Assembly (NCBI GenBank): GCA_024235215.1
Contig: JACKMU010000005.1
Location: 248,001-312,000 of the forward strand
Source: Chromatiaceae bacterium
GTDB lineage: Bacteria; Pseudomonadota; Gammaproteobacteria; Chromatiales; Chromatiaceae
Reading direction: 5' to 3'
DNA length: 64,000 nucleotides
Below the pieces are notes generated by a model. It saw nothing but the letters and a program-made list of their open reading frames with translations, made no database searches and had not been told where the DNA came from. Position 1 is the first letter of the stretch. Every line of letters starts with the position of its first letter. This document shows, piece after piece, positions 8,450 to 16,430 of the stretch. Both the position numbers and the translations under genes were made by a program.

Positions 8450-10203
8450 TCAACGTCAACGACACCGGCTCCGTCACCATCGACGACTCCACCCCGGCCC
8501 AGGGGCAGACGCTGAGCGCCAGCGTCTCCGATATCGACGGGGCCAGCGGAGTGATCAGCTACCAGTGGCTGCGCGACGGCAACCCGATCGGCGGTGCGAC
8601 CGCCGGCAGCTACACCCCCACCCAGGCCGACGTCGGCAAGACGATCTCGGTCTCCGCGACTTACACCGACGACCTCGGCAGCGCCGAGAACCTGCTCAGC
8701 AGCACCACCGCCGCGGTGGCCAATGTCAATGACACCGGCTCCGTCACCATCGACGACTCCACCCCGGCCCAGGGGCAGACGCTGACCGCCAGCGTCTCCG
8801 ATATCGACGGGGCCAGCGGAGTGATCAGCTACCAGTGGTTGCGCGACGGCAACCCGATCGGCGGCGCCACCGCCAGCAGCTACACCCCCACTCAGGCCGA
8901 TGTCGGCAGCACGATTTCGGTCTCCGCCAGCTATACCGACGACCTCGGCAGCGCCGAGAACCTGCTCAGCAGCGCTACCGCCGCGGTGGCCAATGTCAAT
9001 GACGCCGGCTCGCTCGCGATCGACGACCTCACCCCGGACCAGGGGCAGACGCTGAGCGCCAGCGTCTCCGACCTCGATGGTGCCAGCGGGGCGATCAGCT
9101 ACCAATGGCTGCGCGACGGCAATCCGATCAGCGGTGCGACATCGGGCAGCTACACCACCACCCAGGACGACGTCGGCAAGACGATCTCGGTCTCCGCGAC
9201 TTACACCGACGACCTCGGCAGTGTGGAGACTCCGCTCAGCAGCACCAGCGCCGCGGTGGCCAACATCAACGACGCCGGCTCCGTCACCATCGACGACTCC
9301 ACCCCGAGCCAAGGGCAGACGCTGACCGCCAGCGTCTCCGATCCGGACGGTGCCAGCGGGGCGATAAGCTACCAGTGGCTACGCGACGGTAATCCGATCA
9401 GCGGTGCGACATCGGGCAGCTACACCACTACCCAGGACGACGTCGGCAAGACGATCTCGGTCTCCGCGACTTACACCGACAACCTCGGCAGTGGGGAGAC
9501 TCCGCTCAGCAGCGCCACCGCCGCGGTGGCCAACGTCAACGACACCGGCTCCGTCACCATCGACGACTCCACCCCAGCCCAGGGGCAGACGCTGACCGCC
9601 AGCGTTTCCGACCCCGACGGCGCCAGCGGGGCGATAAGCTACCAGTGGCTACGCGACGGCAATCCGATCGGCGGTGCGACATCGGGCAGCTACACCCCCA
9701 CCCAGGCCGACGTCGGCAGCACGATCTCGGTCTCCGCCAGCTACACCGACGACCTGGGTAGCACGGAGAACCCGCTCAGCAGCACCACCAGCGCTGTAAC
9801 CAATGTCAACGACACCGGTTCGCTCGCGATCGACGACTCCACCCCAGCCCAGGGGCAGACGCTGACCGCCAGCGTCTCCGACCTCGATGGTGCCAGCGGG
9901 GCGATCAGCTACCAATGGCTGCGCGACGGCAATCCGATCAGCGGTGCGACATCGGGCAGCTACACCACCACCCAGGACGACGTCGGCAAGACGATCTCGG
10001 TCTCCGCGACTTACACCGACGACCTCGGCAGTGGGGAGACGCCTGCTCAGCAGCGCCAGCGCCGCGGTGGCCAACGTCAACGACGCCGGCTCCGTCACCA
10101 TCGACGACTCCACCCCGGCCCAGGGGCAGACGCTGACCGCCAGCGTCTCCGATCCGGACGGTGCCAGCGGGGCGATAAGCTACCAGTGGCTACGCGACGG
10201 TAA
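8440..10203 (+). CDS. Third reading-frame piece of giant surface protein
   Basis: Six 90-residue Ig-like repeats run correctly in this frame from about 8440 to about 10040. The open frame technically extends back to about 8017 and on to 10203, but those ends translate repeats out of frame (arginine- and glutamine-rich nonsense such as QQRQRRGGQRQRR). The break at the right end is one extra T in GAGACGCCTGCTCAGC near 10044, where other copies have GAGACGCCGCTCAGC. Confidence 0.5.
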   Translation, partial: SGVINVNDTGSVTIDDSTPAQGQTLSASVSDIDGASGVISYQWLRDGNPIGGATAGSYTPTQADVGKTISVSATYTDDLGSAENLLSSTTAAVANVNDTGSVTIDDSTPAQGQTLTASVSDIDGASGVISYQWLRDGNPIGGATASSYTPTQADVGSTISVSASYTDDLGSAENLLSSATAAVANVNDAGSLAIDDLTPDQGQTLSASVSDLDGASGAISYQWLRDGNPISGATSGSYTTTQDDVGKTISVSATYTDDLGSVETPLSSTSAAVANINDAGSVTIDDSTPSQGQTLTASVSDPDGASGAISYQWLRDGNPISGATSGSYTTTQDDVGKTISVSATYTDNLGSGETPLSSATAAVANVNDTGSVTIDDSTPAQGQTLTASVSDPDGASGAISYQWLRDGNPIGGATSGSYTPTQADVGSTISVSASYTDDLGSTENPLSSTTSAVTNVNDTGSLAIDDSTPAQGQTLTASVSDLDGASGAISYQWLRDGNPISGATSGSYTTTQDDVGKTISVSATYTDDLGSGETPAQQRQRRGGQRQRRRLRHHRRLHPGPGADADRQRLRSGRCQRGDKLPVATRR

Positions 10204-11794
10204 TCCGATCAGCGGTGCGACATCGCACAGCTACACCCCCACCCAGGACGACGTCGGCAAGACGATCTCGGTCTCCGCGACTTACACCGACGACCTCGGC
10301 AGTGGGGAGACGCCGCTCAGCAGCGCCACCGCCGCGGTGGCCAACGTCAACGACGCCGGCTCCGTCACCATCGACGACTCCACCCCGGCCCAGGGGCAGA
10401 CGCTGACCGCCAGCGTCTCCGATATCGACGGGGCCAGCGGAGTGATCAGCTACCAGTGGCTGCGCGACGGCAACCCGATCGGCGGCGCCACCGGCAGCAG
10501 CTACACTACCGTCCAGGCCGATGTCGGCAGCACGATCTCGGTCTCCGCGACTTACACCGACGACCTCGGCAGTGGGGAGACTCCGCTCAGCAGCGACACC
10601 GCCGCGGTGGCCAATGTCAACGACACCGGCTCCGTCACCATCGACGACTCCACCCCGGCCCAGGGGCAGACGCTGACCGCCAGCGTCTCCGATATCGACG
10701 GCGCCAGCGGAGTGATCAGCTACCAGTGGTTGCGCGACGGCAACCCGATCGGCGGCGCCACCGCCAGCAGCTATACCCCCACTCAGGACGATGTCGGCAG
10801 GACGATCTCGGTCTCCGCCAGCTACACCGACGACCTCGGCAGTGGGGAGACGCCGCTCAGCAGCGCCAGCGCCGCGGTGGCCAACGTCAACGACACCGGC
10901 TCCGTCACCATCGACGACTCCACCCCGGCCCAGGGGCAGACGCTGACCGCCAGCGTCTCCGATATCGACGGCGCCAGCGGAGTGATCAGCTACCAGTGGC
11001 TGCGCGACGGCAACCCGATCGGCGGCGCCACCGCCAGCAGCTACACCCCCACTCAGGCCGATGTCGGCAGCACGATCTCGGTCTCCGCCACTTACACCGA
11101 CGACCTCGGCAGTGGGGAGACGCCGCTCAGCAGCGCCACCGCCGCGGTGGCCAACGTCAACGACACCGGCTCCGTCACCATCGACGACTCCACCCCGGCC
11201 CAGGGGCAGACGCTGACCGCCAGTGTCTCCGATCCGGACGGTGCCAGCGGCGCGATCTCCTACCAGTGGCTGCGCGACGGCAACCCGATCGGCGGTGCCA
11301 CCAGCAGCAGCTACACTACCGTCCAGGCCGATGTCGGCAGCACGATCTCGGTCTCCGCCAGCTATACCGACGACCTCGGCAGTGGGGAGACGCCTGTCAG
11401 CAGCGCCAGCGCCGCGGTGGCTAACGTCAACGACGCCGGTTCGCTCGCGATCGACGACTCCACCCCGGCCCAGGGGCAGACGCTGACCGCCAGCGTCTCC
11501 GATATCGACGGGGCCAGCGGAGTGATCAGCTACCAGTGGCTGCGCGACGGCAACCCGATCGGCGGTGCCACATCCAGCAGCTACACCCCCACTCAGGCCG
11601 ATGTCGGCAGCACGATCTCGGTCTCCGCCAGCTACACCGACGACCTCGGCAGTGGGGAGACTCCGCTCAGCAGCGACACCGCCGCAGTGGCCAACGTCAA
11701 CGACACCGGCTCCGTCACCATCGACGACTCCACCCCGGCCCAGGGGCAGACGCTGACCGCCAGCGTCTCCGATATCGACGGGCCAGCGGAGTGA
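10044..11794 (+). CDS. Fourth reading-frame piece of giant surface protein
   Basis: Six to seven Ig-like repeats are in frame here, from about 10044 to about 11780; the open frame itself reaches back to 9887 out of register. The piece ends at SDIDGPAE and a stop because a run of four G bases in the consensus GACGGGGCCAGC has three here (near 11780). Restoring that one base joins it directly to the last piece. Confidence 0.5.
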
Positions 11795-13305
11795 TCAGCT
11801 ATCAGTGGCTGCGCGACGGCAACCCGATCGGCGGCGCCACCGCCAGCAGCTACACCCCCACTCAGGCCGATGTCGGCAGCGCGATCTCGGTCTCCGCCAG
11901 CTACACCGACGACCTCGGCAGCGCCGAGAACCTGCTCAGCAGCGCCAGCGCCGCGGTGGCCAACGTCAACGACGTGCCAAGCGGCACACCCGTGATCAGT
12001 GGGATCGCCAGCGAGCATGCCACTCTCAACGCCGATACCTCCCATATCAGCGACCCGGACGGACTCGGTGCATTCAGTTATCAGTGGTTGCGCAACGACG
12101 TCATAATCAGCGACGCCACCAGCCCCAGCTACCAACTCGACGCCAATGACATCGGCGGCCGAATCAGTCTCAGAGTCAGCTACATCGACGCTGAAGGAAC
12201 TGAAGAGTTCCTGTTAAGTGCCCAAACCGAAGCGGTGGCCGCGGTCAATGATGCGCCTGTCATACTGCGCAACCTGCTGACCCTGACAGCCGGCGACAGC
12301 ATCGTTATCAGTAGCTCGATGCTCGCCGCCAGCGATGTCGACGACCCCGACGAGATGCTTCTGTTCAGCGTCGCTTCGATTGACGGCGGCCACTTCGAAC
12401 TGATCTCTGACCCGGGAGTGTCCATCACCAGTTTTACCCAGGCTCAATTACAATCCGGTGAGGTGCGCTTTGTCGATGACGGTGACAACAACGCGCCTAG
12501 TTTTACCTTCCAGGTGAGCGACGGCCACGCCAACGTCACCGCTACAGTGGTGATCGATTTCACTCCGAATCCAAAACTCTCTTTGTCCTCCCCCGCGGTC
12601 ATTGCCCCAATCACACCAGTTGCCGCGGTACCATTTGCGGTCACCACTGTAACAGAGGAGTCCATCGACACCTCCGGTGAAGCGCACGAGGCGACCGAGG
12701 ATGATCAGAACTCTCCTGCGGAGGAGGCCACCGATACAACCGAAGAGTTGCTGCTCGATTCGCTCAACGAGGAGGACGGAGGAACAGCTGTTGCCGCGGC
12801 CGCCGATATACCTAGGAACCCGACCGGATGGGCAGATCCGGGCTGGAGCATGCAGTCGATCATCAATCAGAATGCGCTGCGCAGCCCGTTTGTAAATCTG
12901 CTGTTCGGCGGCCTGACCTCACAGGAGCTCCCGACCGTTCCCGCACCACTTGCCAGCGAGATCAACACGTTACTCACCGCTTCGGCATTCATCAGTGATC
13001 TCGACCGCATTCGTGACCTGACCAATCAGAGCAGCAATCTGGAACAGCAGCGCGTCGCTTCCACCATTGCCGTTTCTACCGGACTCTCAGTCGGCTATGT
13101 CGCCTGGCTGATCCGCAGTGGCGTGCTACTCAGCAGTGTGCTCTCTTCACTGCCCGCCTGGCACTTCGTCGATCCGCTGCCAGTACTTGGCTCTGTCGCA
13201 GTCAGCAATGTGAGGCGGGAAGAGAGCGACCAGTCGGATGAACCAGAGGACGACTCGGTCGAATCGATGTTTGAAGAGCAGAATGGCGAAGTGCGGAACG
13301 GATGA
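11780..13305 (+). CDS. C-terminal piece of giant surface protein
   Basis: After one last consensus repeat and one divergent repeat (FSYQWLRNDVIISDATSPSY), a cadherin-like domain covers about 12240-12560 (NDAPVILRNLLTLTAGDSI). A Thr/Glu-rich acidic linker follows. Then a segment not made of repeats has WADPGWSMQSIINQNALRS, and a hydrophobic stretch near the end (STGLSVGYVAWLIRSGVLLSS) is followed by LPAWHFVDPLPVLG and an acidic tail. The hydrophobic stretch plus charged tail may anchor or retain the protein in a membrane, or serve as an export signal; the sequence does not decide. The open frame extends back to 11536 out of register. Confidence 0.65.
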
Positions 13306-13393
13306 GTAGTGGAAGCGTGGCGTCGGGTAAGTCCGGGCAACTCTTATTAAGATCCGCAATCAGGAAAACTCAGCAGTAGTTACCGGAATTGGA

Positions 13394-14047
13394 CTACATT
13401 GCTTGCTGGCAATCTTCCCGCTGCAACGGAACCGATAACACGCCCTCATTGATGAAACCGGAAGGCTCGCCAAGTTCATCGTAGCGTGCACATCGACCCG
13501 CTTCCAGATAGAAATCCCCAATGTAGCGATGGCTGATCTCACGCTTGAGGTTGTCTGCGTAGTTCAATTCAAGATAGTGGCTGACAAATCCGCGGATGAC
13601 CCCGGCGTGTACCACGACAAGCAGTGTTTTGTCCCTGTATCTGGCACAAAGAGAATCCATGAAACGGATGCTGCGCATCTGCATCTGACGGAAACTTTCA
13701 CCCTCTGGATAGACCAGATCAGGGTCTTTTTTATGCGCAGGGAAATTCTGCTCCACCCACAGTTTACTTTTTCTGAAAAGCGTACCGTAGTTGATTTCAT
13801 TCAGCGCCGCCATGTCATGCACCATCGGTATGCCCCATTTGCGTGCGTAGAACATTCCGGTGCGCCGGGCGCGATCCAGATAACTGGTGTATATCGCGGA
13901 GATCCGGAGATCCTGTTGCCTGAGGATGGATTCCACATAGTGCAGATCAGCTTCCCACTCTTTGACCGGTGGGGCATCTCCCCAGCCCATAATCTGTCCG
14001 GAAGCATTGATAAGCGTTTTATAGTGTCTGACGACGATGGCACGCAT
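13394..14047 (-). CDS. Histidine phosphatase (phosphoglycerate-mutase-like) superfamily protein
   Basis: 217 residues with the full catalytic set of the histidine phosphatase superfamily. The nucleophile motif is VVRHYKT (Arg7, His8); TSYLDRARRT gives Arg59, ALNEINYG gives Glu84 and LVVVHAGVIRG gives His147. The usual RHG is RHY here. Insertions relative to small phosphatases such as CobC occur around residues 95-120 (VEQNFPAHKKDPDLVYPEGES). The substrate cannot be told. It starts with ATG at 14047, has no signal peptide, and is probably cytoplasmic. It is convergent with the giant gene and divergent from the cNMP-binding gene. Confidence 0.8.
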   Translation of the reverse strand: MRAIVVRHYKTLINASGQIMGWGDAPPVKEWEADLHYVESILRQQDLRISAIYTSYLDRARRTGMFYARKWGIPMVHDMAALNEINYGTLFRKSKLWVEQNFPAHKKDPDLVYPEGESFRQMQMRSIRFMDSLCARYRDKTLLVVVHAGVIRGFVSHYLELNYADNLKREISHRYIGDFYLEAGRCARYDELGEPSGFINEGVLSVPLQREDCQQAM

Positions 14048-14369
14048 GACTTATTGTTGTTCTATTCACACGGTTTGGCCCGAACATGATCGAGTCAGAC
14101 GCAGTTGTTATCGTCCAGCAGGTCGATTCAAACTACCATTTTAACGTATCGACCGACAACAGGTAAAAGAATTCTTTCGGTCCGGCATAGTGCCTAATTA
14201 CCCAGTTCCGCACTCTGCTACAGAGTCGTTTGATAAACTGGCTATACTTGCACAAATAAATATAAACACGACCCGCCAGCAATCGAATCCAAGCTCAAGC
14301 AATCGACTTGCCCGTTGGGTCTCCTCTTGGAATAAGCACCTTCGGTGTAGCTGACGGGAGCACAGCCCG
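14048..14369. other. Intergenic region, divergent
   Basis: 322 bases between two divergent genes. I see no credible ORF. An AT-rich stretch at about 14230-14275 (GATAAACTGGCTATACTTG) could hold a promoter for the cNMP-binding gene, but no well-spaced -35/-10 pair could be fixed. Confidence 0.3.
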
Positions 14370-14822
14370 ATGATAGAAGATCTTGTATCCGCGCTAAAAA
14401 AGTCATCGTTGTTTAAAAATCTTAGTGACAAACAGATAGAACAGGTGATCACTTATCTGAAACCCAGACTGATCATATTGAAAAATGGGGAGCACCTATA
14501 CCACCGCGGAGATCCGGCAGATTGCTGCTGGGAGGTTTTGTCCGGCCATTTTCTGCTGCAGCGAGGCAGTCTACGTCACCCTTTTCAACCATTGGATTAT
14601 CATATCGGCGCGGTGACCGGCCTGTTGGGGCTGGTTGAACCTGGTGCCGAGCGCCCGGTCTCCCTGATCGCTGACAGTGAAGTCGAATTGATAGAGATTC
14701 GCGGTGATGCACTTTCCCAACTGGATGAGTCTACACGCGTGATCATCTGGGAGAATATCGCGCACATTCTGATCAGAAAACTGTTTCATTGCCGCTCGCA
14801 ACTTGCCACAATGGGTGAGTGA
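14370..14822 (+). CDS. Single-domain cyclic nucleotide-binding protein
   Basis: 150 residues that fit the cNMP-binding (CAP effector) jelly-roll: helix LFKNLSDKQIEQVITYL, then ILKNGEHLYHRGDPADCCWEVLSGHFLL and a C-terminal helix. There is no winged-helix DNA-binding domain after it, so it is not a complete Crp/Fnr regulator. The phosphate-binding cassette is not obvious (YHIGAVTGLLGLV), so nucleotide binding is doubtful. A GGGAGC lies about 10 bases before the ATG. The small acidic-tailed gene follows after 87 bases on the same strand, and the two may be co-transcribed. Confidence 0.65.
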   Translation: MIEDLVSALKKSSLFKNLSDKQIEQVITYLKPRLIILKNGEHLYHRGDPADCCWEVLSGHFLLQRGSLRHPFQPLDYHIGAVTGLLGLVEPGAERPVSLIADSEVELIEIRGDALSQLDESTRVIIWENIAHILIRKLFHCRSQLATMGE

Positions 14823-14909
14823 AAACCCCGGCAGGATGGATGCTGCAACCGACAGAGTGCCGAGCGCAACTAGCGCCACGGCTACAGAAGCCGATGGCAA
14901 GGAGATGTT

Positions 14910-15116
14910 ATGGATCCCGAAATATTAATGGATGGTATTTCTGCAGAAATCGTTGCTGCGTTGAGCGCGATGAGGCAAGCCAAATCAACCGAAGAGCGAT
15001 TGAAGCAGAGCGAAATCGTGAAAAACCTGTGCGAGTCTCTGGGTGTGTTTCTGAATCTGATCGAACCGCTACCGCTGCTCGATGACGATGATGATGATCA
15101 GCCGATCCCGTTCTAG
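14910..15116 (+). CDS. Small hypothetical protein with acidic C-terminus
   Basis: 68 residues, preceded by a strong ribosome site (AGGAGA six bases before ATG). The predicted structure is mostly helical (EIVAALSAMRQAKSTEERLKQ) with a final LLDDDDDDQPIPF. No family is recognised. It follows the cNMP-domain gene and ends 90 bases before the convergent 407-residue hypothetical gene. The good ribosome site and balanced codons argue that it is real. Confidence 0.6.
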   Translation: MDPEILMDGISAEIVAALSAMRQAKSTEERLKQSEIVKNLCESLGVFLNLIEPLPLLDDDDDDQPIPF

Positions 15117-15206
15117 AGCCGTCGGGGTGTTTTCCGGACCAAGTTGTTTTCCGTGAAACGACCCGGCAGCGGCTTGGCAGTGTCAGGCTTGGTTGCGCTC
15201 TGGCGC

Positions 15207-16430
15207 CTACCTGCCGGCACCAAATCTTGCGAGATAATGCACGAACAGCGGCGGATTTAACCGCATCAGGCGCTGCCGCTGCTCGATCATTTCGGTTGCC
15301 GGACGTGCAGCGGCGGCAGCTTTGATCAACTCCGCCGTGATCAGATACGCCTCAGGTGCTTCACCTGGCGGAATGGCGTCAGTGCGTGAGAAACTAGGTA
15401 GCAACCCAGGCTGTTCCAAAATTGACCAGGCGGGAAAATCACACTGCTCCAACTCCGGCTCGAGATCCATGAAACGGTGCCAGTAATTGCGCCAGATTGC
15501 CGCAGACTCACGGCCAATTACTGCGGCCTGATCGGGAAAACGCCAGCAGATGCGGAACCAGCAGCCGAGCGCGAGTTCCCACTGCTGCAGACGCTCGCAA
15601 GCCTGAGCATAGTATTCCAGCAGCAGCGGCTGATCACGCCACTGCTCGGTCGACGAGATACTCTGCTGTATTAGACGCCAATCTCCCAAATGGCGTGCCG
15701 GATAGCTCGCATGTAACTTGGGTACGGTAGGATCAAAAGGTTGCTCCCGCAGCGCACCGTATACTCTTTGCCAGAAGGGCGCCAGGAAATCCCGGCTCCC
15801 CGGTCCCAGTTTGTCCGCGGCCAATGGTACCAACTCCTGTTCCAGGTAGTCGATCTCAGCAGCCACATCCGGGAGGTCCTGCAGGGGCAGCGCAAGACGT
15901 TCGGTCGCGCCAAGCAGATGCTCCAGATCGCCTATCTGGCTATTGCCAGGCTCACTTTCGAACAGGCGCCGCAGCAGCCGCTGCGCCTCACGCAGGTTGC
16001 GCTCCTTCAACGCCGTGATTATACCATTCACCAGTGTAACCCCGGTACTGTCCATGAACAGATCCAACTGTGGTATCTGTTTGGATTTGCGGTAACAGGT
16101 GTGAAACAGCCGGTCAAACAACGGATCGGGACTGAAACTCAACGGGTCGCCTTCGACGCTACCCCACGCGGTATAGCGAACGGGTTCAGCTGCGAGTCCC
16201 AGCTGCCGTGCATACGCCGCTCCCTGTTCGCATAAGGCGCGGATCTGTACCGGATCGCCAAACAGGCGACTTTCGAGGTGGCGGCATTCCCCCTGACGCC
16301 AGGTTTCATAGTCAGAGTAGAGCAACCGCCCCTCTGCCAGGAGCAGTTCCAGCGGCGTGTAGCACCCCTGCTCCAGCAGCAGCCGGTCAAGCGCCTGACA
16401 AACCGCTCTCTGTGAAGTTGAATCACTCAT
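15207..16430 (-). CDS. Hypothetical helical protein, partner of SNF2 helicase
   Basis: 407 residues with no family I recognise. It is rich in Leu, Gln and Arg and looks all-helical, perhaps with TPR-like stretches (LKERNLREAQRLLRRLFESEPGNSQ). There is no signal peptide or membrane segment. Its ATG overlaps the stop of the upstream SNF2-helicase gene (ATGA, 16427-16430), so the two are translationally coupled and probably work together. Repeated patterns in the C-terminal half (EYYAQACERLQQWELALGCW) again resemble a TPR unit. It may serve as a protein-interaction platform for the helicase, an inference from gene order only. Confidence 0.7.
   Translation of the reverse strand: MSDSTSQRAVCQALDRLLLEQGCYTPLELLLAEGRLLYSDYETWRQGECRHLESRLFGDPVQIRALCEQGAAYARQLGLAAEPVRYTAWGSVEGDPLSFSPDPLFDRLFHTCYRKSKQIPQLDLFMDSTGVTLVNGIITALKERNLREAQRLLRRLFESEPGNSQIGDLEHLLGATERLALPLQDLPDVAAEIDYLEQELVPLAADKLGPGSRDFLAPFWQRVYGALREQPFDPTVPKLHASYPARHLGDWRLIQQSISSTEQWRDQPLLLEYYAQACERLQQWELALGCWFRICWRFPDQAAVIGRESAAIWRNYWHRFMDLEPELEQCDFPAWSILEQPGLLPSFSRTDAIPPGEAPEAYLITAELIKAAAAARPATEMIEQRQRLMRLNPPLFVHYLARFGAGR

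Larger units (their letters stand above)
7907..12250 (+). repeat. About sixteen 270-bp tandem Ig-like repeats
   Basis: Unit boundaries (GACACCGGCTCCGTCACC or variants) fall at about 8183, 8461, 8731, 9001, 9271, 9541, 9811, 10082, 10352, 10622, 10892, 11162, 11432, 11702 and 11971. The spacing is exactly 270 bp apart from the three units that carry frameshifts. A divergent unit precedes and another follows the array. The 90-residue unit reads SVTIDDSTPAQGQTL, SYQWLRDGNPIGGAT, YTPTQADVGSTISVSA, YTDDLGSGETPLSS. Its YQW...DG...DVG...YTD pattern is that of bacterial Ig-like surface repeats. Variation is confined to a few codons per unit, such as DIDG or DPDG. Confidence 0.9.
3268..13305 (+). pseudogene. 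Giant LEPR-XLL / DUF4347 repeat surface protein gene, multiply frameshifted
   Basis: A single ancestral gene of about 10 kb (roughly 3,345 codons) explains five successive overlapping open frames. Order of parts: LEPR-XLL motif (MEPRMLLSAD), DUF4347, TolB-like propeller, four 390-bp repeats, a decayed fifth copy, about sixteen 270-bp Ig-like repeats, a cadherin-like segment, an acidic linker, a hydrophobic segment and an acidic tail. Breaks against the repeat consensus: loss of a T near 7552, two more single-base losses in 7580-7640, about eight extra bases near 8395, one extra T near 10044, and loss of a G in a G-run near 11780. The unique N- and C-terminal parts have no breaks and the last frame is again the first frame. 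This fits either sequencing or assembly error in repeats, or recent decay. The family is thought to act outside the cell, perhaps in adhesion. Confidence 0.7.

Noticed and set aside
8383..9312. Long minus-strand ORF (309 codons) opposite the 270-bp repeats
   Set aside because: It is a shadow of the GC-rich repeats, with repetitive Gly/Val/Ala/Asp composition (ARGGVVDGDGAGVVDVGH). It has no ribosome site and mirrors the plus-strand unit period, so it is not a gene.
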